NCBI RefSeq assembly: GCF_000024025.1
Contig: NC_013131.1
Coordinates: forward strand, 2,542,001 to 2,606,000
From: Catenulispora acidiphila DSM 44928
GTDB lineage: Bacteria; Actinomycetota; Actinomycetes; Streptomycetales; Catenulisporaceae
Reading direction: 5' to 3'
DNA length: 64,000 nt
Positions 36,272-44,734 of the stretch are shown piece by piece. The notes below the pieces were generated by a model that was not told where the DNA came from, made no database searches, and was given only the letters and a program-made list of their open reading frames with translations. Position numbers and translations under genes: made by a program. Each line of letters opens with the position of its first letter. Positions within the stretch are counted from its first letter, which is position 1.

Positions 36272-36300
36272 GGGCGGGGTGCGTGATGGGCACCCCGCCC
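36272..36300 (+). terminator. Terminator after the Gbn-like gene
   Basis: Perfect 11-bp stem GGGCGGGGTGC / GCACCCCGCCC with a seven-base loop, followed by TCTTCT. Confidence 0.85.
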
Positions 36301-36450
36301 TCTTCTGTGTCCGCGGTCAACGGCGGACACCTGTCCGCGCCGCTCCAGGCCGGCGCCGACACCTCCATTGTCCTGTCCTGCGCTGGCGCAACAAGTTACC
36401 CGCGGGTAGTCTCGCTGTTCGGCACCGTCCGCACGGATTCAGGAGAGCGC

Positions 36451-37227
36451 ATGAGCTGGGAAGACACCGCACGCCAGGCCGCGGAAGCGGGCATCGACGT
36501 GCTGCTGGAGGGTGAAGCCGCGACCCTCACGCTGAACCGGCCGGACAAGCGCAACTCGCAGACCCCTGAGTTCTGGGCCGCGCTCGCCGCGATCGGCGCC
36601 GCGCTGCCGGGCACCGTGCGCGTCGTGGTGCTGCGCGCGGAGGGCAAGTCCTTCTCCGCCGGCCTGGACCGGTCCATGTTCGAGAACTTCGCCACCTTCG
36701 CCGCGCTGTCCGACGACGAAGTGGACCGCACCATCGAGGGGTATCAGCAGGCGTTCACCTGGTGGCGCCGCACCGACCTGATCACCGTGGCCGCGGTCCA
36801 GGGGCACGCCATCGGCGCCGGCTTCCAGCTGGCGCTGGCCTGCGACATCCGGATCGCCGCGGACGACGTGCTGTTCTGCATGAAGGAGCCGGCTCTGGGA
36901 CTGGTGCCGGACCTGGCCGGGACGCAGCCGCTGGTGGACGCCGTCGGCTACTCCCGCGCGCTGGAGATCGTGGCGACCGCGCGCTACGTGGACGCCGAGG
37001 AAGCACTGCGCATCGGTCTGGCCAACCACGTCGTCCCGCGCGAGGAGCTGCACGCCGCCGCCGCGAAGCTGGCCGCCGACCTGCTCGCCGCCCCGCGCGG
37101 CGCGGTCACGGAGTCGAAGGCTCTGCTGCGGGCAGCGGCGGGGCGTCCGTATGACGAGCAGCGGGCTGCGGAGCGGGCGGCTCAGACCCGGCGCTTCCGA
37201 GACCTGGCCGGGACGGGAGAGTCCTGA
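36451..37227 (+). CDS. Enoyl-CoA hydratase/isomerase
   Basis: The 258-residue crotonase-fold protein has LTLNRPDKRNSQTPEFW near residue 30, the first oxyanion segment KSFSAGLDRSMF and the second GHAIGAGFQLALACDIRIA with catalytic-region Glu in KEPALGLVPD. It probably hydrates or isomerises an acyl-CoA in fatty-acid or amino-acid breakdown. ATG at 36451 has AGGAGAG seven bases upstream; an open frame upstream is non-coding. Its last 122 bases overlap the convergent membrane glycosyltransferase gene. Confidence 0.92.
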   Translation: MSWEDTARQAAEAGIDVLLEGEAATLTLNRPDKRNSQTPEFWAALAAIGAALPGTVRVVVLRAEGKSFSAGLDRSMFENFATFAALSDDEVDRTIEGYQQAFTWWRRTDLITVAAVQGHAIGAGFQLALACDIRIAADDVLFCMKEPALGLVPDLAGTQPLVDAVGYSRALEIVATARYVDAEEALRIGLANHVVPREELHAAAAKLAADLLAAPRGAVTESKALLRAAAGRPYDEQRAAERAAQTRRFRDLAGTGES

Positions 37228-38452
37228 CGCTCCACTCGCGCGAGCGCCAAAAGTCCGCGACCAACATCAGCGCCAGCGGGTACATCGGCACGAAGTAGCG
37301 CAGCGAGGTGCGCCCGGTGGCGTCCAGGATGCTCAGGACGGCGCAGGCCAGCGCCGCGCCGACGACCATGGCGGCGTAGACGTTCCGGAACCGCCAGACG
37401 ATGGCGACCGCGGTCAGCAGCCACAGCACCTGCAGACCGTGGTCGCCGGCGAAGGCGCCGCGGAACTCGCGCGCGAACATGTCCACGACCAGCCCCGGGA
37501 TCTTGCCGAGGGTCTGCCCCAGGTGTGCCTTGACGTAGGCGGTGTTGCCGAGGTGGTTCACCTCGGAGTAGTGGCGCAGCTCGTTGAACGGGAACAGCGC
37601 CGTCACCAGTCCCACGGCGAACACCCCGATGCCTCCGGCGACCAGCGCCGGACGGTTCCAGACGTTCGCCTTCCCCCACGTCTTGGTGCGGATCGCGGTC
37701 CACAGGTAGGCGAAGACGATCGCCGCGACCGGCACCGGGACCGTCTGCCGGGTGAAGGCCAGCACCAGCAGCAGGACACCGATCCAGATCAGGTCCCTGC
37801 GCGAGGTCTCCCGCTCCAGCGGAAGCCGGGTGATGATCAGAACTATGAGCAGCGCCGCTAGGGATTCGGTGTAGATACCGGTCTGGAAGAACCAGAAGGC
37901 GTAGGCGATCTGGTACAGCACCAGCATCGCCAGCGCGAGCTGCACCCCGAACAGGCGGGTCAGCAACCGCATGGTGACGAACAGGAACACCGCGGCGCAC
38001 AGGTAGGAGACGACCCAGATGCCCTTCGCGCCGAAGACCCAGACGAACGGGACCGCCAGCGCCGAGTAGAAGAAGCGCGGCGCCTCGAGGTTGAACTCCC
38101 CGACGCCCGGCTGCCCGGCGACCCCGGTGAGCGTGCCGCGTATTCGCCCGACGGTGGCTTCCTGGTGGAAGAACACGCCGGTGAGGCGGAGGGAGTCGTC
38201 CGTGGAATGTCCGGCGAACTTCAGCGCTGCGGCGACGTAGTAGAGCGCGTCGCCGTCCCACAGTTTCACGCGGCTGTGCCACCACCAGTACTCGGTGACG
38301 AACACAGCCAGGAGTATCAGCCACGCGGTGACGGGGACGTCGCCGCGGGCCCGCAGGGCCAGCCGCCGGAGCGTGTCCATTTCAGTGGCCTGCCTGTCGG
38401 TCGCGGTCGTGGTGGGACCGCGCCATTTTTGTGGACGGGGCGGGTCCGACAC
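37106..38452 (-). CDS. GT-C type membrane glycosyltransferase (GT39/83-like)
   Basis: The 448-residue protein has about 10-11 membrane segments and the GT-C hallmark acidic residue in the first extracytoplasmic loop (KLWDGDALYYVAAALK), as in protein-mannosyl or lipid-A-arabinose transferases that use lipid-linked sugars. The C terminus is a Pro/Ala-rich tail encoded opposite the end of the enoyl-CoA hydratase gene. GTG at 38452 is used; ATG at 38380 is an equally possible start giving 424 residues. It lies downstream of SGNH and phosphotransferase genes on the same strand. Confidence 0.8.
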   Translation of the reverse strand: MSDPPRPQKWRGPTTTATDRQATEMDTLRRLALRARGDVPVTAWLILLAVFVTEYWWWHSRVKLWDGDALYYVAAALKFAGHSTDDSLRLTGVFFHQEATVGRIRGTLTGVAGQPGVGEFNLEAPRFFYSALAVPFVWVFGAKGIWVVSYLCAAVFLFVTMRLLTRLFGVQLALAMLVLYQIAYAFWFFQTGIYTESLAALLIVLIITRLPLERETSRRDLIWIGVLLLVLAFTRQTVPVPVAAIVFAYLWTAIRTKTWGKANVWNRPALVAGGIGVFAVGLVTALFPFNELRHYSEVNHLGNTAYVKAHLGQTLGKIPGLVVDMFAREFRGAFAGDHGLQVLWLLTAVAIVWRFRNVYAAMVVGAALACAVLSILDATGRTSLRYFVPMYPLALMLVADFWRSREWSVRTLPSRPGLGSAGSEPPAPQPAARHTDAPPLPAAEPSTP

Positions 38453-38578
38453 AACTTTGCGGCCTGAGTATGCCTGGCGCGACCCGGCGCCGCCGTTATG
38501 AGTCGAAGGCGGGGCGGCTTCTGGGCTGCTCCCCGGGCTGCTGCCAGGTTGTTCGCAGGGTTGTTCGCAGCTCTCGCC

Positions 38579-39415
38579 CTACTCTGCCGCCTCGGTCATC
38601 GGGGTCGGCTCGGTCATCGGGGTCGGGCGAGTCATCGGGGTCGGCTCGGGCCGCTTGGCCAGCCGGCCGTCGCCGGAGGACTTGCCGGTGATCCGGCGTC
38701 CGATCCAGGGCAGCAGGTAGACGCGCAGCCAGCGCAGGTCCTGGCGGCGGGCCTGGAGCCAGGGCTTGGGGCGGACCGGCGGCAGACCGGCGTGCCAGTC
38801 GAAGCTCGGCGCGGCGCCGAGGGCCTGGAGCACCGCCTCGGCGACGCGGCGGTGGCCTTGGGGGGAGAAGTGCAGGCGGTCCTCGTCCCACATGCGGGGG
38901 TCGTCGAAGACGCGCGCGGTGAACAGGTCCACGACCACGGTGTTGGGCGCCTCGCCGTACTCGTCGACCAGCTCGATCAGCCGGTTGACGTTGGGCATCA
39001 GCCGCTGGGAGCCGCGCATCCGGCGGCGCGGGTCGGTGGGGCGGAACAGGACGAGCGTGGCCTTGCCCGCCTGGAGCTGCGTGATACAGGACCGGACGCT
39101 GGCTTCGACCACCTTCATGTCGCAGCGCGGGCGCAGCACGTCGTTCAGGCCGCCGGCCAGGGTGATCAGGTCGGGCTCCAGGGCCGCGGCGACCGGGACC
39201 TGGTCGCGTTCTATCTGGCCGATCAGCTTGCCGCGGACGGCCAGGTTGGCGTAGCGCAGGTGCGGGTCGTCGGCGGCCAGGCGCTCGGCAACGCGGTCGG
39301 CCCAGCCGCGGAACGAGCCGTCCGGCTGGAGGTCGTCGCACATGCCCTCGGTGAAGGAGTCCCCGACCGAGACCATGAGCTTGCCCTGGTGGGCGCTCAG
39401 TGTCGTGAAGTCCAT
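38579..39415 (-). CDS. SGNH/GDSL hydrolase
   Basis: The 278-residue esterase has block I VSVGDSFTEGM with the nucleophile Ser, block III GGLNDVL and block V DRLHFSPQGH carrying the Asp/His pair. There is no signal peptide, so it is probably cytoplasmic. The C-terminal 25 residues are three PTPMT-type repeats encoded by 18-bp tandem repeats (38591-38644), unlikely to be part of the catalytic fold. The start codon lies 19 bases inside the 3' end of the phosphotransferase gene, so the two are co-translated. Confidence 0.9.
   Translation of the reverse strand: MDFTTLSAHQGKLMVSVGDSFTEGMCDDLQPDGSFRGWADRVAERLAADDPHLRYANLAVRGKLIGQIERDQVPVAAALEPDLITLAGGLNDVLRPRCDMKVVEASVRSCITQLQAGKATLVLFRPTDPRRRMRGSQRLMPNVNRLIELVDEYGEAPNTVVVDLFTARVFDDPRMWDEDRLHFSPQGHRRVAEAVLQALGAAPSFDWHAGLPPVRPKPWLQARRQDLRWLRVYLLPWIGRRITGKSSGDGRLAKRPEPTPMTRPTPMTEPTPMTEAAE
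38591..38644 (-). repeat. Three 18-bp in-frame tandem repeats at the end of the SGNH gene
   Basis: Units 38591-38608 and 38609-38626 are identical (CTCGGTCATCGGGGTCGG on the + strand) and 38627-38644 differs at two or three bases. They encode repeated PTPMT words. Confidence 0.85.
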
Positions 39416-40374
39416 GATGGGTCGATCCTAGCGGCGGTAGTTTCCAGGTTCGCGAGGGTGTCCGCCAGGTTGATCCAGCCGGCCCGCTCGTTGGCGTCGC
39501 CGGTGTGCGGACGGCTGAAGACGCCCAGGTCGACCGCGGTTTCGGCGAGGTCCCAGTGCAGGCTGTAGAGCTCTTGGCGCGCCGGGTCGCCGACGCCGAA
39601 GCCCCACAGGTCGCGCTCCGGCGGGGCTATGAGGGCGGTGTCCCAGTCGATCAGGACCAGGCGGCCGTCGGTGCGCATGAAGTTGCCGGCGTGCGGCTCG
39701 CCGTGGGTGAGGACGAAGGTGTCGGGGCGGGTCCGGGCGGCGTCGGCGAGGGCGTCGTGGTGGGACAGCAGGTGGCGGAGCAGCGGGGCGTGCCGGGTGA
39801 TGAGCTTGCCGGCGGGATCGGCGAAGGGTCCGAGCGCGGGGTCCGGTACGTCGCCGGCGATCGTGGCGTCGAGCGTGCCGCGCTGGGGGATCGCGAAGTC
39901 TTCGGTGTCGGCCGAGCCCCAGGCGGAGCGCGGGACGGCGTGGAGTTCGGCGACGACCGCCAGGGCCTCGGCGCGCACGTCCGGGTCCATGTCGTTCCAG
40001 GGCTGCCAGGTGAAGCTCTCGCCGTCCAGGTGTGCGTAGACCGAGACGGCGAAATGCGGAGCGAGTTCGGCGATTACGGCGCCGTCGGTCGTCGGCACAG
40101 GGGCGACGGTGAAGGTGTAGCCCAGGTCGCGGAGGGTGCGCGGGACCGAAAGGGCGTTGGTCAGATCCCGCAGCCGAGTCGCGGCGGCTTCAGGCTCGGG
40201 CGGGAGGGTGTCCACGTTGACGAACCAGCGTCCGCCGCCGGTGTCCCGGACCGACCAGTGGTGTGATCCGAAGCCGACCGGCGCGTAGTCCAGGCCTGCT
40301 GCCTGCACCCTCCAGCTGTTCGCCAAGAGCGCACACAAATCCTCTTCGGAAAACGGCACAGGAGGGTTCAACAT
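39397..40374 (-). CDS. APH-family phosphotransferase
   Basis: The 325-residue kinase-fold protein has the aminoglycoside/choline kinase active site: FVLTHGEPHAGNFMR (catalytic HGExxxxN) followed by LVLIDWDTALIAPPERDLW (DxD). The N-lobe begins SEEDLCALLANSWRVQAAG with Val/Ala strands. Substrate unknown; antibiotic resistance is possible but homoserine, choline or sugar phosphorylation are equally so. ATG at 40374 has a TAACCT -10-like box five bases upstream, suggesting a leaderless mRNA. First gene of a three-gene minus-strand operon. Confidence 0.85.
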   Translation of the reverse strand: MLNPPVPFSEEDLCALLANSWRVQAAGLDYAPVGFGSHHWSVRDTGGGRWFVNVDTLPPEPEAAATRLRDLTNALSVPRTLRDLGYTFTVAPVPTTDGAVIAELAPHFAVSVYAHLDGESFTWQPWNDMDPDVRAEALAVVAELHAVPRSAWGSADTEDFAIPQRGTLDATIAGDVPDPALGPFADPAGKLITRHAPLLRHLLSHHDALADAARTRPDTFVLTHGEPHAGNFMRTDGRLVLIDWDTALIAPPERDLWGFGVGDPARQELYSLHWDLAETAVDLGVFSRPHTGDANERAGWINLADTLANLETTAARIDPSWTSRH

Positions 40375-40449
40375 GGCTGAAGGTTATGGGAATGGCTGCG
40401 CCGCCTCACCGCTTTTAGAAGACGGCGGACGACAAAGGGAGCTACACGC

Positions 40450-42384
40450 GTGTCGATGGGTGGAGGGATGGGCTCGCCCGGCATGATGATGATGCGCGGC
40501 GCCCGTGGCCGGAACGACAGGGAGATCCTGGACCACAAGCTCGCGCCGGGCACCATCCGGCGGATCATGAAGATCGCCCGGCCGTACAAGGTGCTGATCG
40601 GGCTGTTCCTGGCGATCACGATCGTCGACGCGGTGCTGGTCGTGATGCCGCCGCTGCTGGCGCAGAAGCTGGTCGACGACGGCGTGCTCAAGGGCGACCG
40701 GTCGACGGTCACCAGGCTGGCGCTGATCATCGCCGCGGTCGCGGTGGGCGACGCGGCGGCCTCGCTGGTGAACCGCTTCCTGTCCTCGCGGATCGGCGAA
40801 GGTCTGATCTACGACCTGCGGACCCGGGTGTTCGCGCACGTCCAGCGCATGCCGATCGCGTTCTTCACGCGGACCCAGACCGGCGCGCTGATCTCCCGGC
40901 TGAACAGCGACGTCATCGGGGCGCAGCAGGCTTTCACCTCGGTGCTGTCCAACGTGGTGTCGAACGTCATCAGCCTGGTCCTGGTCGCCGGGACGATGTT
41001 CTACCTGTCCTGGCAGATCACGGTGCTGTCGCTGGCGCTGCTGCCGGTGTTCCTGATCCCGGCGCGGCGCGTCGGCAAGCGGATGCAGGGGCAGGTCCGG
41101 CGTCAGATGCAGCTGAACGCCGACATGTCGGCGATGATGACCGAGCGCTTCAACGTCTCCGGCGCGCTGCTGGCCAAGCTGTTCGGCCGGCCCGCCGAGG
41201 AGGACGCCGAGTTCGCCGAGAAGGCCGCCGGGGTGCGCAACGCGGGCATCAGCATCGCGCTGACCGGCGCGTGGTTCATGACGGCGCTGACCCTGGTCGC
41301 CGCGCTGGCCACCGCGCTGACGTATCTGATCGGCGGGCGCCTGGCGATCAGCCACTCCATCACGCTGGGCACGCTGATCGCGCTGGCGGCGCTGCTCGGC
41401 CGGCTCTACGGACCGCTGACCGCGCTGACCAACGTCCGGATCACGGTGATGTCGGCGCTGGTCTCCTTCGACCGCGTCTTCGAGGTCCTGGACCTGGAGC
41501 CGATGATCAAGGAGAAGCCGGACGCCGGCGAGCTGCCCACCGGGCCGGTCGCGGTCGAGTTCGACGACGTCGCCTTCCGCTACCCGACCGCCGACGAGGT
41601 GTCGCTGGCCTCCCTGGAGTCGGTGGCGCGGCTGGACCAGGCGCCCTCGGCGCAGGTGCTGCGCGGCGTGACCTTCACCGCCGCGGCGGGCCAGATGGTC
41701 GCCCTGGTCGGACCCAGCGGCGCGGGCAAGACCACCATCACCTCCCTGGCCAACCGCCTCTACGACCCCCTGTCCGGCACCGTCCGCATCGGCGGCACGG
41801 ACATCCGCGACGTCACCCTGGAGTCGCTACACGGCACGGTCGGCACGGTGACGCAGGACGCGCACATGTTCCACACCACCATCCGCGGCAACCTGCTCTA
41901 CGCCCGCCCCGCCGCCACCGACGCAGAGCTGACCGACGCCCTCCGCGACGCGCAGATCCTCGACCTGGTCAACACCCTGCCCGACGGCCTCGACACCGTC
42001 GTCGGCGACCGCGGCTACCGCCTCTCCGGCGGCGAGAAGCAGCGCCTGGCCATCGCCCGCCTCCTGCTCAAGGCACCCAGCGTCGTCGTCCTCGACGAAG
42101 CCACCGCCCACCTCGACAGCGAAAGCGAGGCAGCCGTCCAACGCGCCCTCGCCCGAGCCCTCCGCGGCCGCACCTCCCTGGTCATCGCCCACCGCCTGTC
42201 CACCGTCCGCGACGCCGACCAGATCCTCGTCGTCGACGCCGGCCGCATCGTCGAACACGGCCGCCACGAGGATCTGCTCGCCGCCAACGGCCTCTACGCC
42301 GAGCTCTACCGGGTGCAGTTCCAGGGGCAGGAGGGTTCGCGCGGCGGGGAGCAGGAGTCTGAGGTGGCTGCGGCTGCTGGGTGA
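40450..42384 (+). CDS. ABC transporter half-exporter with fused ATPase
   Basis: The 644-residue protein has six membrane helices (about 50-340) followed by a nucleotide-binding domain with Walker A GPSGAGKTTI at about 421, signature LSGGEKQRLAIARL and Walker B VVVLDEATAHLD. It probably works as a homodimer to export lipids or drugs. The N terminus is unusual: a Gly/Met-rich stretch (MGGGMGSPGMMMMRG) precedes the first helix. GTG at 40450 has AAGGGAGC upstream. Confidence 0.92.
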   Translation: MSMGGGMGSPGMMMMRGARGRNDREILDHKLAPGTIRRIMKIARPYKVLIGLFLAITIVDAVLVVMPPLLAQKLVDDGVLKGDRSTVTRLALIIAAVAVGDAAASLVNRFLSSRIGEGLIYDLRTRVFAHVQRMPIAFFTRTQTGALISRLNSDVIGAQQAFTSVLSNVVSNVISLVLVAGTMFYLSWQITVLSLALLPVFLIPARRVGKRMQGQVRRQMQLNADMSAMMTERFNVSGALLAKLFGRPAEEDAEFAEKAAGVRNAGISIALTGAWFMTALTLVAALATALTYLIGGRLAISHSITLGTLIALAALLGRLYGPLTALTNVRITVMSALVSFDRVFEVLDLEPMIKEKPDAGELPTGPVAVEFDDVAFRYPTADEVSLASLESVARLDQAPSAQVLRGVTFTAAAGQMVALVGPSGAGKTTITSLANRLYDPLSGTVRIGGTDIRDVTLESLHGTVGTVTQDAHMFHTTIRGNLLYARPAATDAELTDALRDAQILDLVNTLPDGLDTVVGDRGYRLSGGEKQRLAIARLLLKAPSVVVLDEATAHLDSESEAAVQRALARALRGRTSLVIAHRLSTVRDADQILVVDAGRIVEHGRHEDLLAANGLYAELYRVQFQGQEGSRGGEQESEVAAAAG

Positions 42385-42890
42385 GGGGTGGCGGCTGCGG
42401 CGGTTGGCGGTTGCCGGGTGGGGACCCGCTGGCTCTCGGGCGGGGACCGGTGGCGGCGGCGGCAGCAGCGGTGGTGGCGGTTGGCGGGTGATGATTGTGG
42501 CGCCGCCAGCCTGACCCTGGCCGCCGAGGTTCATCGCGGATGGCGCCGCTGGCATTCTGTTAGGACATTTTCGCCCCTGATACAGGTATACGGGCTGCCA
42601 CCGACCGACACGCCGCCGCCCGCCTGCGCATATCCGCCACTCTCCCGCGCCGACCTGCCGCTCACTAGTGCCGACGTGCTGCTCACTCGCGCCGACCTGC
42701 CGCCTGCCTGCGCCGACGTGCCGCTCACCTGCGCCGACGTACCGCTCAGCCGCGCCGACCTGCCGCTGCTCACCCGCGCTGACCTGCCGCCTGCCTGCGC
42801 CGACCTGCTGCCTGCCTGCGCCGACGTTCTGCTCACCCGCACCGACGTGCCGCCTGCCTGCGCTGACCTGCCGTTTGCGTTCGCTGCCCC
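42385..42890. other. Gap with G-rich tract and a 21-bp minisatellite
   Basis: The left part (42385-42520) is G-rich with several quadruplex-prone runs; 42550-42600 contains AT-richer DNA that could hold a promoter; 42649-42882 is a tandem 21-bp repeat. Frames running through the repeat in any direction give heptad-repeat proteins, as expected for a 21-bp unit, so none is taken as a gene. Confidence 0.6.
42649..42882. repeat. 21-bp minisatellite, 11 units
   Basis: Ten units of 21 bases and one of 24 bases fill 234 bases exactly. Each begins GCCGACCTGCCG or a close variant (GCCGACGTGCTG, GCTGACCTGCCG) and ends in a variable CTCACTCGC or CCTGCCTGC half. Units alternate between the two ends, suggesting repeated unequal crossing-over. 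Confidence 0.9.
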
Positions 42891-43319
42891 CTACCGGCTT
42901 TTCCTCAGTGCCGTGAATCCGAACTCTATGGCGACCGGCGAGGGCTGCCTGATCAGCGTCGTCGAGCGTGGCCTGCGTGCTACGCGGGTTTCGCCTTCGG
43001 TGGTGCCGGTGTCGGCGGTGTCGATGACTCGGTCGAAGTCGATGCGGCGGGCTTCGGGGATTTCTTCGCGGAGGATGTGGGCGATGTCGGTCCAGATGCC
43101 GGCGCGTTGCCAGTCGCGGAGGCGGCGCCAGCAGGTCATGCCGCTGCCGTATTCGAGGTCTTGGGGGAGTTTCTCGAAGCCGATGCGGCGGCCGAGGACG
43201 ACCAGGATGCCGTTGAGGACTGCTCGGTCGTCGAGGGGTTTGCGGCCGGGGTTGCGGCGGCGGCGGGGGCGTTCGGGCAGGAGAGTGCTGATGCGCTCCC
43301 ATGCTCGGTCGGTGACCAC
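42891..43319 (-). CDS. IS5-family transposase N-terminal fragment (orphan, DUF4096-like)
   Basis: The frame reads VVTDRAWERISTLLPERP, then RRIGFEKLPQDLEYGSGMT and CWRRLRDWQRAGIWTDIAH, the classic N-terminal part of IS5 (IS427/IS402 group) transposases. After IDTADTG the DDE catalytic half is missing and the sequence ends in unrelated residues. GTG at 43319 is favoured; the open frame extends to 43466 through a Pro/Ala-rich stretch. No inverted repeats or target duplications were found, so this is a remnant, not a working element. Confidence 0.7.
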   Translation of the reverse strand: MVTDRAWERISTLLPERPRRRRNPGRKPLDDRAVLNGILVVLGRRIGFEKLPQDLEYGSGMTCWRRLRDWQRAGIWTDIAHILREEIPEARRIDFDRVIDTADTGTTEGETRVARRPRSTTLIRQPSPVAIEFGFTALRKSR

Positions 43320-43466
43320 CGGGTCCTGATGGCCGGTGCGGCGGAGGCGGGTCAGTGTGCTGCCGGCGGCGGGTGCGGCGGCCGGGTCGCGGCGTGGGGC
43401 CGGGACCCCCAGGAGCACCGCGCTGTGGACATCCGGCGCTTCAGGGCGCGGCGGGGTGTGGGGCAC

Positions 43467-43762
43467 GTAACGCCCAACGCGGTCGAAACAGCAGACGTCA
43501 CGCTTTCGGGTCGGTTGTCACCCATTGGAGGCAGACGGGAGCGCCGCGTGGCATTACCCTGTCCGATGGTCCACTCGATGGGAGACCCGGTGGGATACGT
43601 GGCGCTTATACGCCGAAAGGACTAGGTGGGGACTAGATCGGTACGGTTCGGCAACCGAAGTGCCCGGGCGTTCGTCAAAATATTGAGTGCGGGGAGCGAT
43701 CGCGGGTAGCCGGGGGCTGCTTGCAATCCGGTACGACGACTCTCTCTTGGGGGGATCCGCAG
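43467..43762. other. Gap between IS fragment and the next gene
   Basis: This stretch of about 296 bases holds a small hairpin TTCGG-CAA-CCGAA and an AT-rich CAAAATATTG word that may belong to the promoter of the next gene. No coding sequence is supported. Confidence 0.45.
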
Positions 43763-44734
43763 GTGGGAACGAACGCACGCCACGCCGCCGAGGCTCGCAG
43801 GAGCTGGCCGGAAGGGGATCCGGTAGCGGTGGCGATGGTCGGGCTGCTCGACGTGGAGCTGCGCCGTCGCGGCTGTGCTTGGTCGATCGTGGAGGAAGGC
43901 CTCATCGAGGTCTACGGCCCGCACCGCGGCCGCTGGCCGCTGGCCGCCCTCAAGCGCCGGATGGAGGTCGCCGAGAAGGCCGACTGGCCCGAGCTCGTCG
44001 AGGAGCTCGTGCTGGCCCGCGTGGACCCCTCCGGCTTCTACGCCAGCTCCGTGTCCTCCACCGGCGACCACGACTCGGAGTGGGCCTCCGTGCGCGGCCG
44101 GATCCGCGCCCGCCTGTTCGGCGGCGACGACGCCGACTCCGCCGCGCTGGCCGGGATAGAGCACCGGTTCTGCGCCGACGGCCTGGTCGAGGTGCTGGAG
44201 CTGGTGCCGCCCTCGCCGCTGCGCGACCCCCTGGGCGCCGGCGTGCGCTGGTACCGCCCCGAGGAGGGCCCGGTCGCCTACGGGGACCTGGCGCGCTGGA
44301 AGGTGACCGCCCGCGAGGCCTACCGGACCGCGCGGGAGAACGTGCGGCGCGAAGGGCTGCTGGAGACCCGGCTGCTGGAGGCCGAGGGCGTCAGCATCAC
44401 GGTGGTGCGCGGCGGCTCCGGCTACGCGCCGACGCACTCCTTCTGGCTGCCCGACTACGTGTCCGTGGACAGCAACGGCGCGCTGGTGGTGATACCGAAC
44501 CGCGGGCTGTTCGCGGCGCACCCGGTGCGCGGCCCGGAGGCCGTGCCCGCCGCCGAGGGGATGCTGCGCCTGGCCCGGCGGCAGTACGAGACCGGGCCCG
44601 GCCCGGTCAGCGATCAGCTGTTCTGGTGGCGCGACGGAGTGCTGTACCGGCAGGGCTCACGCCGTGCCGAGGACGGGATCCGGTTCGAGCCGACGCAGGA
44701 GCTGGCGGACGTGCTCAGGGCGCTGGCGCGGTAG
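43763..44734 (+). CDS. Uncharacterised actinobacterial protein
   Basis: I do not recognise this 323-residue protein. It starts VGTNARHAAEARRSW and is rich in charged and aromatic residues; there is no signal peptide or membrane segment. The second half contains a possible beta-rich domain (SITVVRGGSGYAPTHSFWLPD, GALVVIPNRGLFA) and the C terminus reads QLFWWRDGVLYRQG. GTG at 43763 is chosen because GGGGGGA lies eight bases upstream; an upstream frame start at 43721 lacks a ribosome site. The last 20 bases overlap the convergent SURF1 gene. Confidence 0.7.
   Translation: MGTNARHAAEARRSWPEGDPVAVAMVGLLDVELRRRGCAWSIVEEGLIEVYGPHRGRWPLAALKRRMEVAEKADWPELVEELVLARVDPSGFYASSVSSTGDHDSEWASVRGRIRARLFGGDDADSAALAGIEHRFCADGLVEVLELVPPSPLRDPLGAGVRWYRPEEGPVAYGDLARWKVTAREAYRTARENVRREGLLETRLLEAEGVSITVVRGGSGYAPTHSFWLPDYVSVDSNGALVVIPNRGLFAAHPVRGPEAVPAAEGMLRLARRQYETGPGPVSDQLFWWRDGVLYRQGSRRAEDGIRFEPTQELADVLRALAR

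Noticed and set aside
36199-36450. N-terminal extension of the enoyl-CoA hydratase.
   Set aside because: The extra 84 residues include the terminator of the Gbn-like gene, and a good ribosome site precedes the ATG at 36451.
40450-42384. Part of a two-gene drug exporter operon with the phosphotransferase.
   Set aside because: The phosphotransferase is on the opposite strand and starts divergently; no second half-exporter lies next to this gene.
41827-43302. A 491-residue minus-strand frame with VGAGRRQ repeats.
   Set aside because: It runs antisense through the ATPase domain of the ABC exporter and owes its length to high GC and the minisatellite.
42388-43329. A 313-residue open frame on the + strand covering the minisatellite, with repeats of an ADLPPAC word.
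   Set aside because: Frames on both strands through the array all give heptad-repeat proteins, as a 21-bp unit requires. There is no ribosome site, and the frame also runs antisense through the transposase fragment.
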